Shown here: positions 21,751-32,693 of the stretch, piece by piece | How positions within the stretch are numbered: position 1 is the first letter of the stretch | Layout: each line of letters begins with the position of its first letter | NCBI GenBank assembly: GCA_961205875.1 | Contig: OY540812.1 | Location: 34,543,098-34,607,097, forward strand | DNA: 64,000 nt | DNA from: Sialis fuliginosa | Taxonomy: Eukaryota; Arthropoda; Insecta; Megaloptera; Sialidae | Direction: 5' to 3' | Position numbers and translations under genes: made by a program | The notes under the pieces: model-generated | Seen by the model: only the letters and a program-made list of their open reading frames with translations | Told to the model about the DNA's origin: nothing | Database searches by the model: none

Positions 21751-23763
21751 ATGTTATCTAAAATACCTTTATCTTTGCTTATAATATTTTTTAATATTTA
21801 TAACTGTTATTCTGTCGTTTTAAATGTAAGTATTAATATATTATTGTTATGCTTGGGCTACACTTGCGTGGAACGTGACGATTAACGTCTAGTTTGCCAC
21901 TAAACACAGGTATATCCACGAACTAACGCGCTAATTTTATAACGGCATTAATAATGACATTAGATGTTAGGCGATAACTCGAGTAGCGGTCTTTTTTAAC
22001 ACATCAAAGGGACTTAACGCGATATCCAGTGTGTTCCAAGTTGATTAAGCCATAGGAAATTTAACATGGGGACAATTAGAAGTGTTGTAGTAGCCTTTAA
22101 TCAAATTTAACAATCAGTCATTGGTGCATTTTGAAATGCCGCCACAAAATTTAATAAAATTGTCATTAGTATTTTGTTTTCAATTTTATATCTATCAAAA
22201 TCATGATAATAATCATAAAACATTTTAATCGCAAAATTTGTAACTCATTGGTGTATGTAACGTCAGTTTTTATAATTCTCCTATAATCAAATTAGTTTTT
22301 TAGTTGTAAGCTTTTTTCACTTTTACCCCATTTTTTTGATGTTTCATATTTACCCCGCTCGACCCTACATTTTATTAGAATGATTTATTGTACACAATTT
22401 TATGACTTAACACGGCAGTGAAAATTATTTTATATTATGCGTATCATAATAATATATTATACCAAGTTCAAAAATATGATATACACATCATAATTATGAT
22501 ACGGTTGGCTACGCTGCCTTGGTTAGACATCACATTATACGTTATTGTAGCCAGTCAGTAATGTATAATCTAGCGCGTAATTTTTTAACGCGTTAATTAA
22601 CGTGTTTATGCCTGTTAGAAGTTAACGCAGGTGTGGCCCTAGCATTAGAATTATAATGACGCCTTATATTAAATTTATATTTGTAATATGTATTTTATAG
22701 ATTAAATCTAATGAGACTTTTTACCAAGATGATCCGCTGAATCCAGTGAATATAAATATATTTTGTAACGAAGGTGAGTTATTTTATAAACATAAATCTT
22801 AATGGTTTGTTTATAAATAAAGTAATGTTTTGTAATTATTTCTTCAGCAGATAAGGAAGTTGGGAAGATGTTAAAACTCCTTCAAGATTACACTTTCTTA
22901 CCTGGACTTGGTTATTACAAATACCACAAAAAATTGACCACGTGGCAGAATGCAAATGACATCTGTGTAAAGGAGGGGGACCATTTAGTTCTGATCAATT
23001 CTGAAGCCGAGGCGAATTTGGTCAAATGGATGATGGAAATATATTCTGTTGATCGGATACATCTAGGCTTTTATAGAATGTCCACGGATAGCGAATTAGT
23101 AACTGTTTTAGGTAAATAACCAAATACAGTGAAACTTCTCAAAAACGACCAGTATTTCATGATATTTACGTTGTTTTTATTTGTACCAAACTAGGTCAAT
23201 TTTGAGAAGTTTCACTAAAGATTCACTTAAAGCAGTGGTCACCAAACTACGGCCCGCGGACCGAATCCGGTCTTCCAAAGATTTTCATCCGGCCCCCGAT
23301 TTTTATAAATAAATATTTTATATATGAAACATATTAATTTTGTACAATTTAATTTTATGTACATTTTAATAAATATTTTCATTATAAATTCCGATATAAA
23401 CTCTCTGTCTATGCACATGTAAATAAATGTTCTAATTGGATTCTAACAAGAATATTTTTCGTCCGGCCCCTCATGTTTATAAAAAATTTGATCCGGCCCG
23501 TTTCTCGAAAGTTTGGTGACCCCTGACTTAAAGTATAAATAATTAAAAGATTCGAAATTCTCGAAAAAATTCATCAATATAAAAAAAATATTTGGTATTG
23601 TTTTTCAGGTAGTCGTTTGGCGGATTCTGGATTTAACAAATGGCACCCAGGTTATCCCGTTAATGATAAAGACCACAACTGTGGAAGGATGTATAGAGAT
23701 GGCACTATTTATAATGAACGCTGCTCAAGGGACCGCGCATTCATCTGTGAAAAAAAACTTTAA
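21751..23763 (+). CDS. Secreted C-type lectin, four exons, complete
   Basis: The exons are 21751-21825, 22701-22773, 22848-23111 and 23609-23763. They sum to 567 bases and give one clean 188-residue frame. Exon 1 is a signal peptide (MLSKIPLSLLIIFFNIYNC). Exons 3-4 form a C-type lectin domain: YTFLPGLGYYKYHKKLTTW, then NANDICVKEGDHLVLINSEA, ending WHPGYPVN, HNCGRM, NERCSRDRAFICEKK. The four conserved domain cysteines (ICVK, NCGR, RCSR, FICE) are present, and exon 2 adds one (FCNE). The calcium/sugar motif EPN or QPD is not present; the equivalent position reads YPVN. Sugar binding may therefore be altered or calcium-independent. Splice sites are GT-AG, with phase 1 at the second and third junctions. 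Such proteins act in insect haemolymph as pattern-recognition or LPS-binding lectins; this role is family inference. Introns 1 and 3 are full of transposons. Confidence 0.9.
21849..22646. mobile_element. 'gcttgggctacac' element, copy 2, in lectin intron 1
   Basis: Left end 'atgcttgggctacacttgcg'; right end 'cgcaggtgtggccctagcat', whose complement 'atgctagggccacacctgcg' matches the left. It nearly fills the 875-base intron and preserves the empty site of the hAT element at 20522. A separate dispersed repeat (22037-22182, inverted copy of 14252-14395) is inserted in it. No coding sense. Confidence 0.7.
23128..23216. mobile_element. 89-bp MITE in lectin intron 3
   Basis: 'agtgaaacttctcaaaaacg' is mirrored by 'caattttgagaagtttcact'. 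It starts about 16 bases after the splice donor, so its hairpin lies close to the 5' splice site. Confidence 0.7.
23233..23525. mobile_element. hAT MITE in lectin intron 3
   Basis: TIRs 'cagtggtcaccaaacta' and complement of right end 'caggggtcaccaaactt'; perfect 8-bp duplication ACTTAAAG at 23225-23232 and 23526-23533. Subterminal 'ccggcccc' and 'cggcccgcgg' words are typical of this hAT group. 293 bp, no transposase, and its right end lies about 80 bases before the acceptor of exon 4. Confidence 0.9.
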
Positions 23764-23830
23764 AATACATTTAGGTACTTAATTTTATTTTTAAAACTGT
23801 TTACTGCATTTCTGTATTTTTACACTAAAT

Positions 23831-23836
23831 AATAAA
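23831..23836 (+). terminator. Polyadenylation signal of the lectin gene
   Basis: AATAAA lies 68 bases after the TAA stop at 23761-23763, a normal spacing for a short insect 3' UTR. No other canonical signal is closer. Confidence 0.6.
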
Positions 23837-23839
23837 TAT

Positions 23840-25285
23840 ATATCTTAATCTATGGATGTTGTTTAGTTACACACGCACAGACACATATGTGTATAAAAAG
23901 ATAGAAAACCTCTTTTAACAATTTAAAAAACTGATAATGTGGAAGCTCCGAATGACTACAGTAATTGAGGCTTTCGTCTTAATTATGTCCAATAGTCATG
24001 CACTAATGTCGTTTTGTTTTAGATAAATTTTTACTTTTTGTTATAGTTCGTTATTTTTTTCCCTTACTATATTTTTGATTTTAAACAAATAAATTAAATT
24101 AAAAAGATACCAAAGATTTTTTTCGATATTACTGAATTATTATTTATTAGGTAAAAATGATCAAAAGAAGTAACTTAATTTAATTATTATTATTATTATA
24201 CTTATTTTATATTATACTATTTATTTAATACATTGTACATTTAATATTAAATACAGAATTAGCTTATATTTTTAGGTAGGTCGCTCTAATCAGTGGTTTT
24301 TAAGAGTTATTAAGATCTAAGATCTCATATAACCCTCAAAAAATATTTTTAGTAAGCGGACCTGGTTTTATAAATTATATTTAGATATATTAAAACATCA
24401 TAACAGTTTAATATAATACAATATTTTAATTAAACATTAATTTATGGATGAAAGTATATCTGTTTATAACAATCAAATAAATTTATTAAAATTATTTTTT
24501 TAAAACAATTGTATTGTTTAAAAAAAAACATTCCAGAAAATAAAAAAATTCAGAAAGATGTCGTGAATATGTTTTATCATAAAAAATATATCTTTCTGAA
24601 AATTTTTAATGTCCGAGATTTATTATTTACGTATACATTAGGGCGTTTGTATAAATTGAAATATTAACAGGACATCCACTCAATCCTCAATCTGTTCTTT
24701 GTGATAAAAAAATAAGGTAACCGCAAACTTAGCGTTGACAATTAATATTTAGGCTATGCTCAATGCATTTTAAATTTAACGTGTATTTAAAATAGCGTTT
24801 TTTTTTTAAAATGCTACTTTTCTCTCAATTTTTTCTGTGTATTATGTCTGTTTTTTGGTAGCTGACAAAATTTTAAAGAAGACTCATTAGTTTTTTTTAT
24901 ATTAATTTGCAAATTTCGGCGCCCGCTGAAATTTAACAAATTTTTATGTTTAATCGAATTTTTAAGAACGAATTTACTAAATTAATTTAAAAAAAATTTG
25001 TTGTAAAATATTCCACTTCACATGGTGATGCATATTGGTGATGAAGATGTGACGAATATTTGTTATGTTTGTGAATACCGTAAACTTGTCATCTACACTA
25101 GATGTTCCAACTTTATTTAACAAATATTTGTTCAAGTATAGTGAGTAATGGACGTCAGGAGAGTTTTCTAATTTTATTTTAAATTAAGGTAAAAGAAATT
25201 TGATTACTACAAATCAGCTTTATTCAATATCTTAAATTCTTAATCAACTTTTCATGATACCGATGATGTACATATTTTATAATGA
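23840..25285. other. Intergenic, no gene seen
   Basis: AT-rich sequence with a TTA microsatellite near 24185-24200. Nothing in either strand resembles an exon or a transposon end that I could pair. Confidence 0.4.
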
Positions 25286-25705
25286 GAAATTCATAATTAC
25301 ATTTATTTCTTTATAATTAATTATACATTTACTTGAATTCTATACATTTTAATTAAATATTAATGAACACTTGAATATACTCTAAACTTTATAAGAAAAA
25401 ACATTATCCATATTACTAAATAATATAATTGACACGAATCATAATCACAATAATACATTGTCTACGAATTAACGTATTGGAGACAAAATTCATAATTACA
25501 TTTATTTCTTTATAATTATTTACGTTTTAATTAAATATTAATGAACACTTGAATATACTCTAAACTTTATAAAAAAACGTTATCCATATCACTAAATAAT
25601 CGACACGAAACAATCACAAAGTTACATTGACTACGAATTAACACATAAATTACAATTATTTCTTTATAATTATTTACGTTTTAATTAAATATTAATTAAC
25701 ACTTA
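25286..25705. repeat. AT-rich tandem repeat, about 2.5 units
   Basis: Unit 1 starts near 25286, unit 2 near 25487 ('aattcataattacatttatt') and a shortened unit 3 near 25640. Shared words are 'ctttataattatttacgtt', 'attaaatattaatgaacact' and 'gactacgaattaac'. Period is about 200 then 155 bases. Non-coding. Confidence 0.75.
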
Positions 25706-25710
25706 ATTTG

Positions 25711-26020
25711 CATCCCAAAAAACTGTCTATAAAATCAAATGCGAACCAAGTCGGCTTGTAAATCTATCTGACCCAGCGCCTGACTTCAGTTTTCAGACTT
25801 CCTTATTTTACTTTTACAATTTCTATAAGCAGACATTAACGATTCCTTTTTCTTTTTCAAGACCGAAACTTCAACTGGAAAATTCATGTTGTTTTTTATA
25901 AGAATCCATGCATCGTTGACTACTGTTCTATTTTTATGAAATTTATTTTTTGGATCCCAGATAGAATCTTGCATTGTAAAGCTCCAGAAATCTTAAAATC
26001 GCTTCGTTTGTCCAATCCAT
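25711..26020 (-). pseudogene. MADF-domain protein remnant
   Basis: The start is MDWTNEAILRFLELYNARFY at 26020. After a frameshift near 25963 the frame reads WDPKNKFHKNRTVVNDAWIL, then VSVLKKKKESLMSAYRNCKS. Further shifts lead to SGAGSD and IYKPTWFAFDFI near 25720-25770. The first half is the N-terminal part of a MADF (Myb/SANT-like) DNA-binding domain. The SGAGSD...WFAF tail is typical of the MADF partner protein of insect PIF/Harbinger transposons and of related multicopy genes. At least two frameshifts make it non-functional. It is directly followed on this strand by the tandem repeat at 25286-25705 and lies beside the foldback at 26044. Another MADF exon, of different sequence, sits in the Harbinger-type element at 59059-59935. 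Confidence 0.7.
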
Positions 26021-26433
26021 AATCGATAGTATTGTAGCACTTATAGTCCAGTAAAGGAAGCATTTTGACAGGAAATTAAGAGGGCAAGCAATTTTATGAT
26101 TGATTCTTATAGATTTTGAACCGGAGAATTCGAAAAAAATAACCCGGACAAGCGAAAAGTGTTGCAACACCCTTAAAAATGGGGTTTAAGGGTGAAAACC
26201 CCATTTCCAACCGTTTTTTCAATTTATCACAAAATCTAAAGCAACGATGGTATATTTTTATCGTTGATATATGTTCAGGACACTCAGACGAATCGATTGT
26301 GACCTCATATACTAAATTTGACCAAAAATTATCTCTTCCAGAGGGTTTAAAAGACTTAAAAATGCATCTTTTCAGGGAAAATAGTTTAAAAATTAATAAC
26401 TTTTGCTAAAATCATCCAAATGACACGTAACTA

Positions 26434-27752
26434 CCCGGGAAAAAATTTCAGATCTAAAGTGATCAAATCAGATCTGCATTTTTACAGATCTGTTTTGATC
26501 TCCATTTTGGAACATATCAACGCAGATCAACACAGATCTGTGTTGATCTGTGTTGATCTGCGTAGATCAACACAGATCAAAACAGATCTGCGTAGATCGG
26601 GGATTTGATTTTTGTACACACACACACCACACAGCTTGACTTCCCGCAGTAACTGGGTTCGAAGAGCAATCCTGGAGAAGAGAACCACCATATATGTATT
26701 GTATTACCTTATTACTAACTGATCCGACTTGGCTTATATACGAATGAAAGTGAAAATACTGTGTTGGCGAGAGCTATGTTGCGATATTTATATATTATAC
26801 ATACATTATAATATGTACCTACTTATTCATAAATAAACTTTTGTCTACCTTAAATAACAAATACACATATACTGAAACCTTGTTTATAATTTAATCAATT
26901 AAAAAAAAATTGTACAGAAACGTACTGAATGATATTTGAGGCCCGTGTATTAAATTAATAAATAAATTCACAACCCACCCCCTGTCACAGATGAAGGGTT
27001 GTAATTGGTCTCATTCGATCCAGCGGGAAAAATACTTCGGGATACCAGGGGTATGGGGGGCAAAACAACCCTCTATCTAGCACAGGAGTCGAGATATTTA
27101 CGATTTTCTATAATGAATACCATAAGTAGCGAAACAGAGAAAAATTCAATATTTACTGTTAATACAGCATAGAAACATAAGATATTATTATTAAATTTAA
27201 TAAAATGAAAAAAAAGTCCAGACACGTATTAAGTGATATTTAAGGCCCGTATTGTTAAAATAACAAATACACATATTTTTTTAAATTGATTAAAATACAA
27301 ACAATACGTTTCAATCTCACGATCTACGACGATCTGCAATGATGTACAACGATCTACAAAGATCAACAACGATCTGTAAAGATTTACAACGATCTGCAAA
27401 GATCTACAACGATCTATAAAGATCACGATCTGCAAAGATCTGCAACGATTTACAAAGATCAATAGCGATCTACAAAGATCTGCAACGACCTACAACTATC
27501 TGCAAAGATCAACAACGATCTATTAAGATCACGATCTGCAAATATCTATAACGATCTGCAAATATCTACAACTATCTGCAAAGACCTACAACGATCTACA
27601 ACGATCTGCAAAGATCACGATCTACAAAGATCTACAGAGACCTACAACTATCTGCAAAGACCTACAACGATCTACAAAGATCTAAAAAGATCTGATTTGT
27701 TCCAAAATGAAGATCAACCGAGATCACTTCAGATCTGAAATTTTTTCCCGGG
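26434..27752. mobile_element. GATCT-rich TIR element with TA duplication
   Basis: Ends 'cccgggaaaaaatttcagat' and its complement (27733-27752), flanked by TA at 26432-26433 and 27753-27754. The empty site (GTAACTAAGC) is preserved on the minus strand near 28510-28525. Left interior (26500-26600) has 'gatctgtgttgatctgcgta' repeats; the middle (26620-27310) holds scraps of the Helitron-like segment ('cattcgatccagcggg') and 'cgtattaa' repeats; the right interior is the array at 27322-27700. No transposase. Confidence 0.85.
27322..27700. repeat. GATCT array with 10-bp period
   Basis: About 380 bases made almost entirely of 'gatctgcaaagatctacaac' variants. GATC recurs every 10 bases with occasional 9-12 base steps. 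The minus-strand frame at 27229-27462 (RCRSLQIV repeats) is simply the translation of this array and is not a gene. Confidence 0.85.
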
Positions 27753-29429
27753 TAAGCTCAAATTGTTACTGAAGTTCCAAAGAAGAATAATGAACCATAA
27801 TTTAAAAAAATATTAATAGTTTAACCAATAAAAATCGCTAATGTTTAACGGTTAGTAACGTAAATTTTTGAAAAACTATCTTTTTACTAAAATTTAAATA
27901 AAAACATCAGGGTTGAATATTTTTTAGTGAAACCAAGGTAGATACCTTCTATTTGTACATACAAACAAAATGAGACCCCTAAAATAATATTCAATTATTA
28001 GAACGGGTGCAAGCGCGCTTAGAAATACACTGAATTTTTGTTGTATACAATTAAAAAAAAATTACATTTTTCCAAACAAAATAATAGATTCAGTCCAGTC
28101 AAGGAAGCATTTTGGCAGGAAATTAAGAGGGCAAGCAATTTTATGATTGATTCTTATAGATTTTGAACCGGAGAATTCGAAAAAAATAACCCGGACTAGC
28201 GAAAAGTGGTGCAACACCCTTAAAAATGGGGTTTAAGGGTGAAAACCCCATTTCCAACCGTTTTTTTCAATTTATCACAAAATCTGAAGCGATGATGGTA
28301 TATTTTTATGATTGATATATGTTCAGGACACTTAAACGAATCGATTGTGACCACATATACTAAATTTGGCCAAAAATTACCTCTTCCAAAGGGTTTAAAA
28401 GACGTAAAAATGCACTAACCCTTAAACATTAGCGATTTTCATTAATTAAACTACTAATCTTTTTTTAAATTATGATTGGCCTTTATTCTTTGGAACTTCA
28501 GGAATAATTTGAGCTTAGTTACGAGTCATTTGGATGATTTTAACAAAAGTTATTAATTTTTAAACTATTTTTCCCGAAAAGATGCATTTTTACGTCTTTT
28601 AAGCCCTTTGAAAGACGTAATGTTTGGCCAAATTTAGTATATGTGGTCACAATCGATTCGTCTAAGTGTCCTGAACATATATCAATCATAAAAATATACC
28701 ATTGTTGCTTTAGATTTTGTGATAATTTGTAAAAATGGTTGGAAATGGGCTTTTCACCTTTAAACCCCATTTTAAGGGTGTTGCATCACTTTTCGCTAGT
28801 CCGGGTTATTTTTTTCGAATTCTTCGGTTCAAAATCTATAAGAATCAATTCGTTTCACTAAAAAATATTTAACCCTGGTGTTTTTATTTAAATTTTAGTA
28901 AAAATGTAGTTTTTCAAAAAATTACGTTACTTACCCTTGAACATTGGCGATTTTTATTGGTTAAACTATTAATATTTTTTTAAATTATGGTTCATTATTA
29001 TTATTTGGAACTTCAGGAACAATTTAACGCTAATTACGAGTCATTTGGATGATTTTAGCAAAAGTTATTAATTTTTAAACTATTTTCCCGAAAAGATACA
29101 TTTTTCTGTAATTTAAGCCCCCTGAAAGAGGTAATTTTTAGTCAAATTTAGTATATGAGGTCACAATCGATTCGTCTGAGTGTCCTGAACATATATCAAC
29201 GATAAAAATATACCATCGTTGCTTTAGATTTTGTGATAAATTGAAAAAACGGTTGGAAATGGGGTTTTCACCCTTAAACCCCATTTTTAAGGGTGTTGCA
29301 CCACTTTTCGCTTGTCCGGGTTATTTTTTTCGAATTCTCCGGTTCAAAATCTATAAGAATCAATCATAAAATTGCTTGCCCTCTAAATTTCCCTTTTTCT
29401 CACTTTTCACTGCTTCCTTGACTGGGCTA

Positions 29430-30640
29430 TTAGTGTATAACATTTATATTAAATAACTGTATTATTGGTGATATATTTATTTAATTAAAAGAAAACTAAT
29501 TATTTGCTGTACATTTATAAAAACTTCTTCATACACTCTATATTCTGTTTTATCATCCTGGTGGCTAGATAAAAAATTTATAAAATACAAATATAATTTT
29601 AATTTAAGATTACACTGACAGTGAAGTACGTGGGTTTGAGTACCCACAGTATAATAAGTAAAATATAATATAAATAATGAAACTACTTTTAAAAATTCTT
29701 TTACGAGAAATAAAATATTGAAAATTGTGTAGTTTAATAATTTACGCATAAGTTCTATTCTTTTATCTTCAGGGTTGGGTTCTTTTTAAAACTACTCTAA
29801 CGTATATAATCAACAATAAGTTCAAAGAAATAGATTGAACACGTGTTAAAAGAGCAAAAAGTATAATATAATTTTATACAATCAAGAACCAAGTAAAAAT
29901 GTACCTGTTATTAATCAAACGTATAACACGTAATAAGATGTTGTCTCGTAAATTCATACCATACGTAATATTTCTCGGCAAATTTTACTGTAGATAATAA
30001 AATATAATATAAATAAATAAATAGTAATATAAATAAAATAAAATATTGAAAACCTCAATTATTCAAAATTTACGAAAGAAACACTATCAACATTGCCACA
30101 GCAAATTGTGTACACACGTCTTGACGATTGCCAATTGATGCCAATAATGGAAAAACACGTTAAATTCAAACTTGTTTATTGTTAGCAATAAATTCTAAAT
30201 ATTCTAATAATCAAATATATTCAATACAACAATCAAATAATAAACTATTTAAACATGAGAAGCAAAATACATAACATCGTTTTTTATTTATCGATATTTT
30301 TCTACAAATCACTCATTACAGAAAAAAAATTCTAATAGACTATAAATATGCGGAAGATTATTGAAGTATTTAATTATTAATAAAAATATAAAATAAAATA
30401 GTTAAATTTGTTACCTAAACAATTTATTAAATAAAATTATAAAAAATGTCCAACTTCACGCCAAGTGAAGATGGTTATGTCAAATGTTTGCGTATTGAAA
30501 CCCTTTGATGTGCGCTCAAAAACCGACTTATATATATATATATTGGCCATGTTTGGCAATACATAGCAAACTAATATATGACCATCTACACATTAGTACA
30601 CTTGTACAAACATGATAAATATTTGTCTCGTATCATCATG
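29430..30640. other. Intergenic, no gene seen
   Basis: AT-rich, with a TATATA microsatellite at about 30528-30542. The open frame 29477-29749 (-) shows no motif and lacks convincing splice context. Confidence 0.4.
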
Positions 30641-30654
30641 TGAAGTGCCGGTTG

Positions 30655-30770
30655 TTTCCTGATTGCGGTTATTAAAGAAAACTGTCCTGATTGCGGTCAT
30701 ATCATTCACAGCTAGCTTAGAAAGTAAATATACAGCTCTACCATCTAATGTCCTGATTGCGGTCAACTCC
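30655..30770. repeat. Three copies of 'cctgattgcggt'
   Basis: The 12-mer occurs at about 30658, 30688 and 30752. It translates on the minus strand as TAIRT within a 67-residue open frame (30593-30796). The frame reads QELTAIRTLDGRAVYLLSKL and has no family I recognise. It may be a short repeat or a degenerate exon; I do not call a gene. Confidence 0.5.
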
Positions 30771-31383
30771 TGAAAACCCTTATATTTTCCATACATGATA
30801 AAAATTTAGACAAATTAATAATCTGTATATTTAATTAAAAGCATCAATTTATAACTGATTTTAAAGTGACCATCATATTAATAGAAAACATTATAAGTAA
30901 TTTATATAAAATCTATAATTTTTTTATTTAATTTTAAAAGATAAGAAATCGTTTCCAAAAATTTTCTTATGTATCGCATGTTTTTGTATTTTTTATTATT
31001 CTTTCGTACTTTTTCTTCCGCTTGACACCTTCTAAACTCATCTCCATTCTTAAAATTTTCATATCTGCTTTTTATGCCTCTAATATTAAACTGTTGACGA
31101 CTTTTTGTCGTCTTGGATTTGATCTTCCAATTATACTATTAAGATCCAACCTTCTGCTGCATTATTTGTTCTATGTCTTTCATTGAAACAATTCTACATT
31201 AGAATTGGTACAAATGTATTGTCATGCTATTGTTCTACAAAATAATTGAAAAATTTTGTTAGCAGGCGATTTTTTTCCGGTACATGTATTCCAGTTGGGG
31301 GGCCCGTGGTAATGCGAGGGCCATGCTTCTGTGGCAAAAAATAGCACATTTTGAATTTAGTAATGTATTGTTACTTCATATTA

Positions 31384-31947
31384 GTGTTCATGTTCATGCA
31401 AGTATACATTTTAGCATTGTTGAATTTTTCAGTTTAAATACAGAGCGCTTTTTAAATTCGAGCTTCAGTCTTAAATTATTTTAACATAGAATCCATTGTC
31501 ATCTCACATTTATATTTTGCCAGGTGATTCACAACTATAATGATTATGTTTGGTATTAATTTGAAAACTTTTGAAACCGTACTTGTTGTGAAATTAAAAA
31601 TCAAAATTTTGACTTTGATTTTGAAAACATTTTTTTTCTTAACCCATATTGTGTTGTATATCATTGGAATCGGTGTGAAATATGCTGTAAAATGACACCC
31701 CGCCCAGTCTCTAAGTCAATTAGATCAGCTTCCAGAGCATTTCAAAAATTTACCATCACGGTTTTTTGACCAATTTTTGAAAACTTTACATAGCTGTAAT
31801 TTCAAAACCAGTAGACATATCTCAATAAAATTTGATATTTTTCCAAGTCTAAATGAATAGTACAAATGTACCAAATTTCATGAAAATCTGAGATGGTGAG
31901 GTAAATTTTTCATTAAAATTGTGTTGATTTGACATGGAATGATTCTG
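31384..31947 (+). repeat. 560-bp dispersed repeat, forward copy
   Basis: Matches 48129-48686 on the opposite strand along its full length, with shared words 'aaattcgagcttcagtctta', 'tgtaaaatgacaccccgccc' and 'tcagattttcatgaa'. The two copies form a large inverted pair about 16 kb apart. The open frames in it (31476-31664) are not gene-like. It leads straight into the host repeat in which the hAT elements sit. Confidence 0.75.
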
Positions 31948-32693
31948 TACCTTTAGGATATTATTCTAAACCATATTTGGAACTAATCCTGTGAGTAGTA
32001 AAAACTACGTGGTGTAATGCATAGGCGTCCAACCTTTTGAACCTTCTGGGCCGCATAGCAGAAATTTTAATTAATTTCATTTAGGAAGGGCCGCAGGCCA
32101 GAATATAAAACTGATGACCTTTTTTTTATGAAATAGAGAATAAGATAGGAAAAATAAAACTGAAGACCTTTTTTTTAGTCATAAGGTAACGGCACCGGTC
32201 TTGACAAGCACCCCAGTAATGGCAAATGTTTAATTAAATGTCCTGAATTTGAAATATGTGATGATATTTGATTATAATCATTTCTGAATATTAATCTATG
32301 TATATTTAACTGTCTTACAGCGTGATTTGATGACAATCGGCCAATAGGTGTCAAAATAGTGGACATTTAAACATTGCGGATCAGTCGAAATTTACGTAGT
32401 GTGTATTTTTTTATGTAAATGAATAGTGGAGCGAGTTTGATTATTAGTGATTTTTATGCTGCTTAAATTTTTTTTTTAAAGTGAAATTAATATGTTTCAT
32501 TCTTGAACATATCTTAAAGATAAGGTCACCACTAAATTTAATTTTATTGTTCTAGGAGGGGTTTTGTGTTCAATAACCATTACTGGGTATTCATTTTTCA
32601 CTAATAACCAGTAGTGGCAGCGATGTTTTCAAATGTAGTTTTCATTACTAGGTGTGAAAAATGTTAAGCAGGCGGGTTGAAATTATTAATATA

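Larger units (their letters stand above)
26044..29427. mobile_element. Foldback element containing a second foldback of its own family
   Basis: The left arm (26044-26431 continuing 27755-27945 after an insertion) is the complement of 28855-29427. Shared words: 'aaggaagcatttt', 'gcaagcaattttatgattga', 'accggagaattcgaaaaaaa', 'taaaaatggggtttaagggt'. The loop contains another inverted pair of the same sequence, 28090-28420 against 28500-28850. The left arm is interrupted by the GATCT element at 26434-27752. A 76-residue frame starting MGFKGE recurs in the arms (26179-26409 and 28540-28770) but follows the arm repeat, not a gene. Confidence 0.8.

Noticed and set aside
26179-26409. 76-residue frame MGFKGE..., repeated at 28540-28770
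   Set aside because: Conservation follows from both lying in arms of the same foldback; the other arm copies carry changes that break it, and no family is recognisable.
27229-27462. 77-residue frame rich in RCRSLQIV repeats
   Set aside because: It is the translation of the 10-bp-periodic GATCT array; no independent coding evidence.
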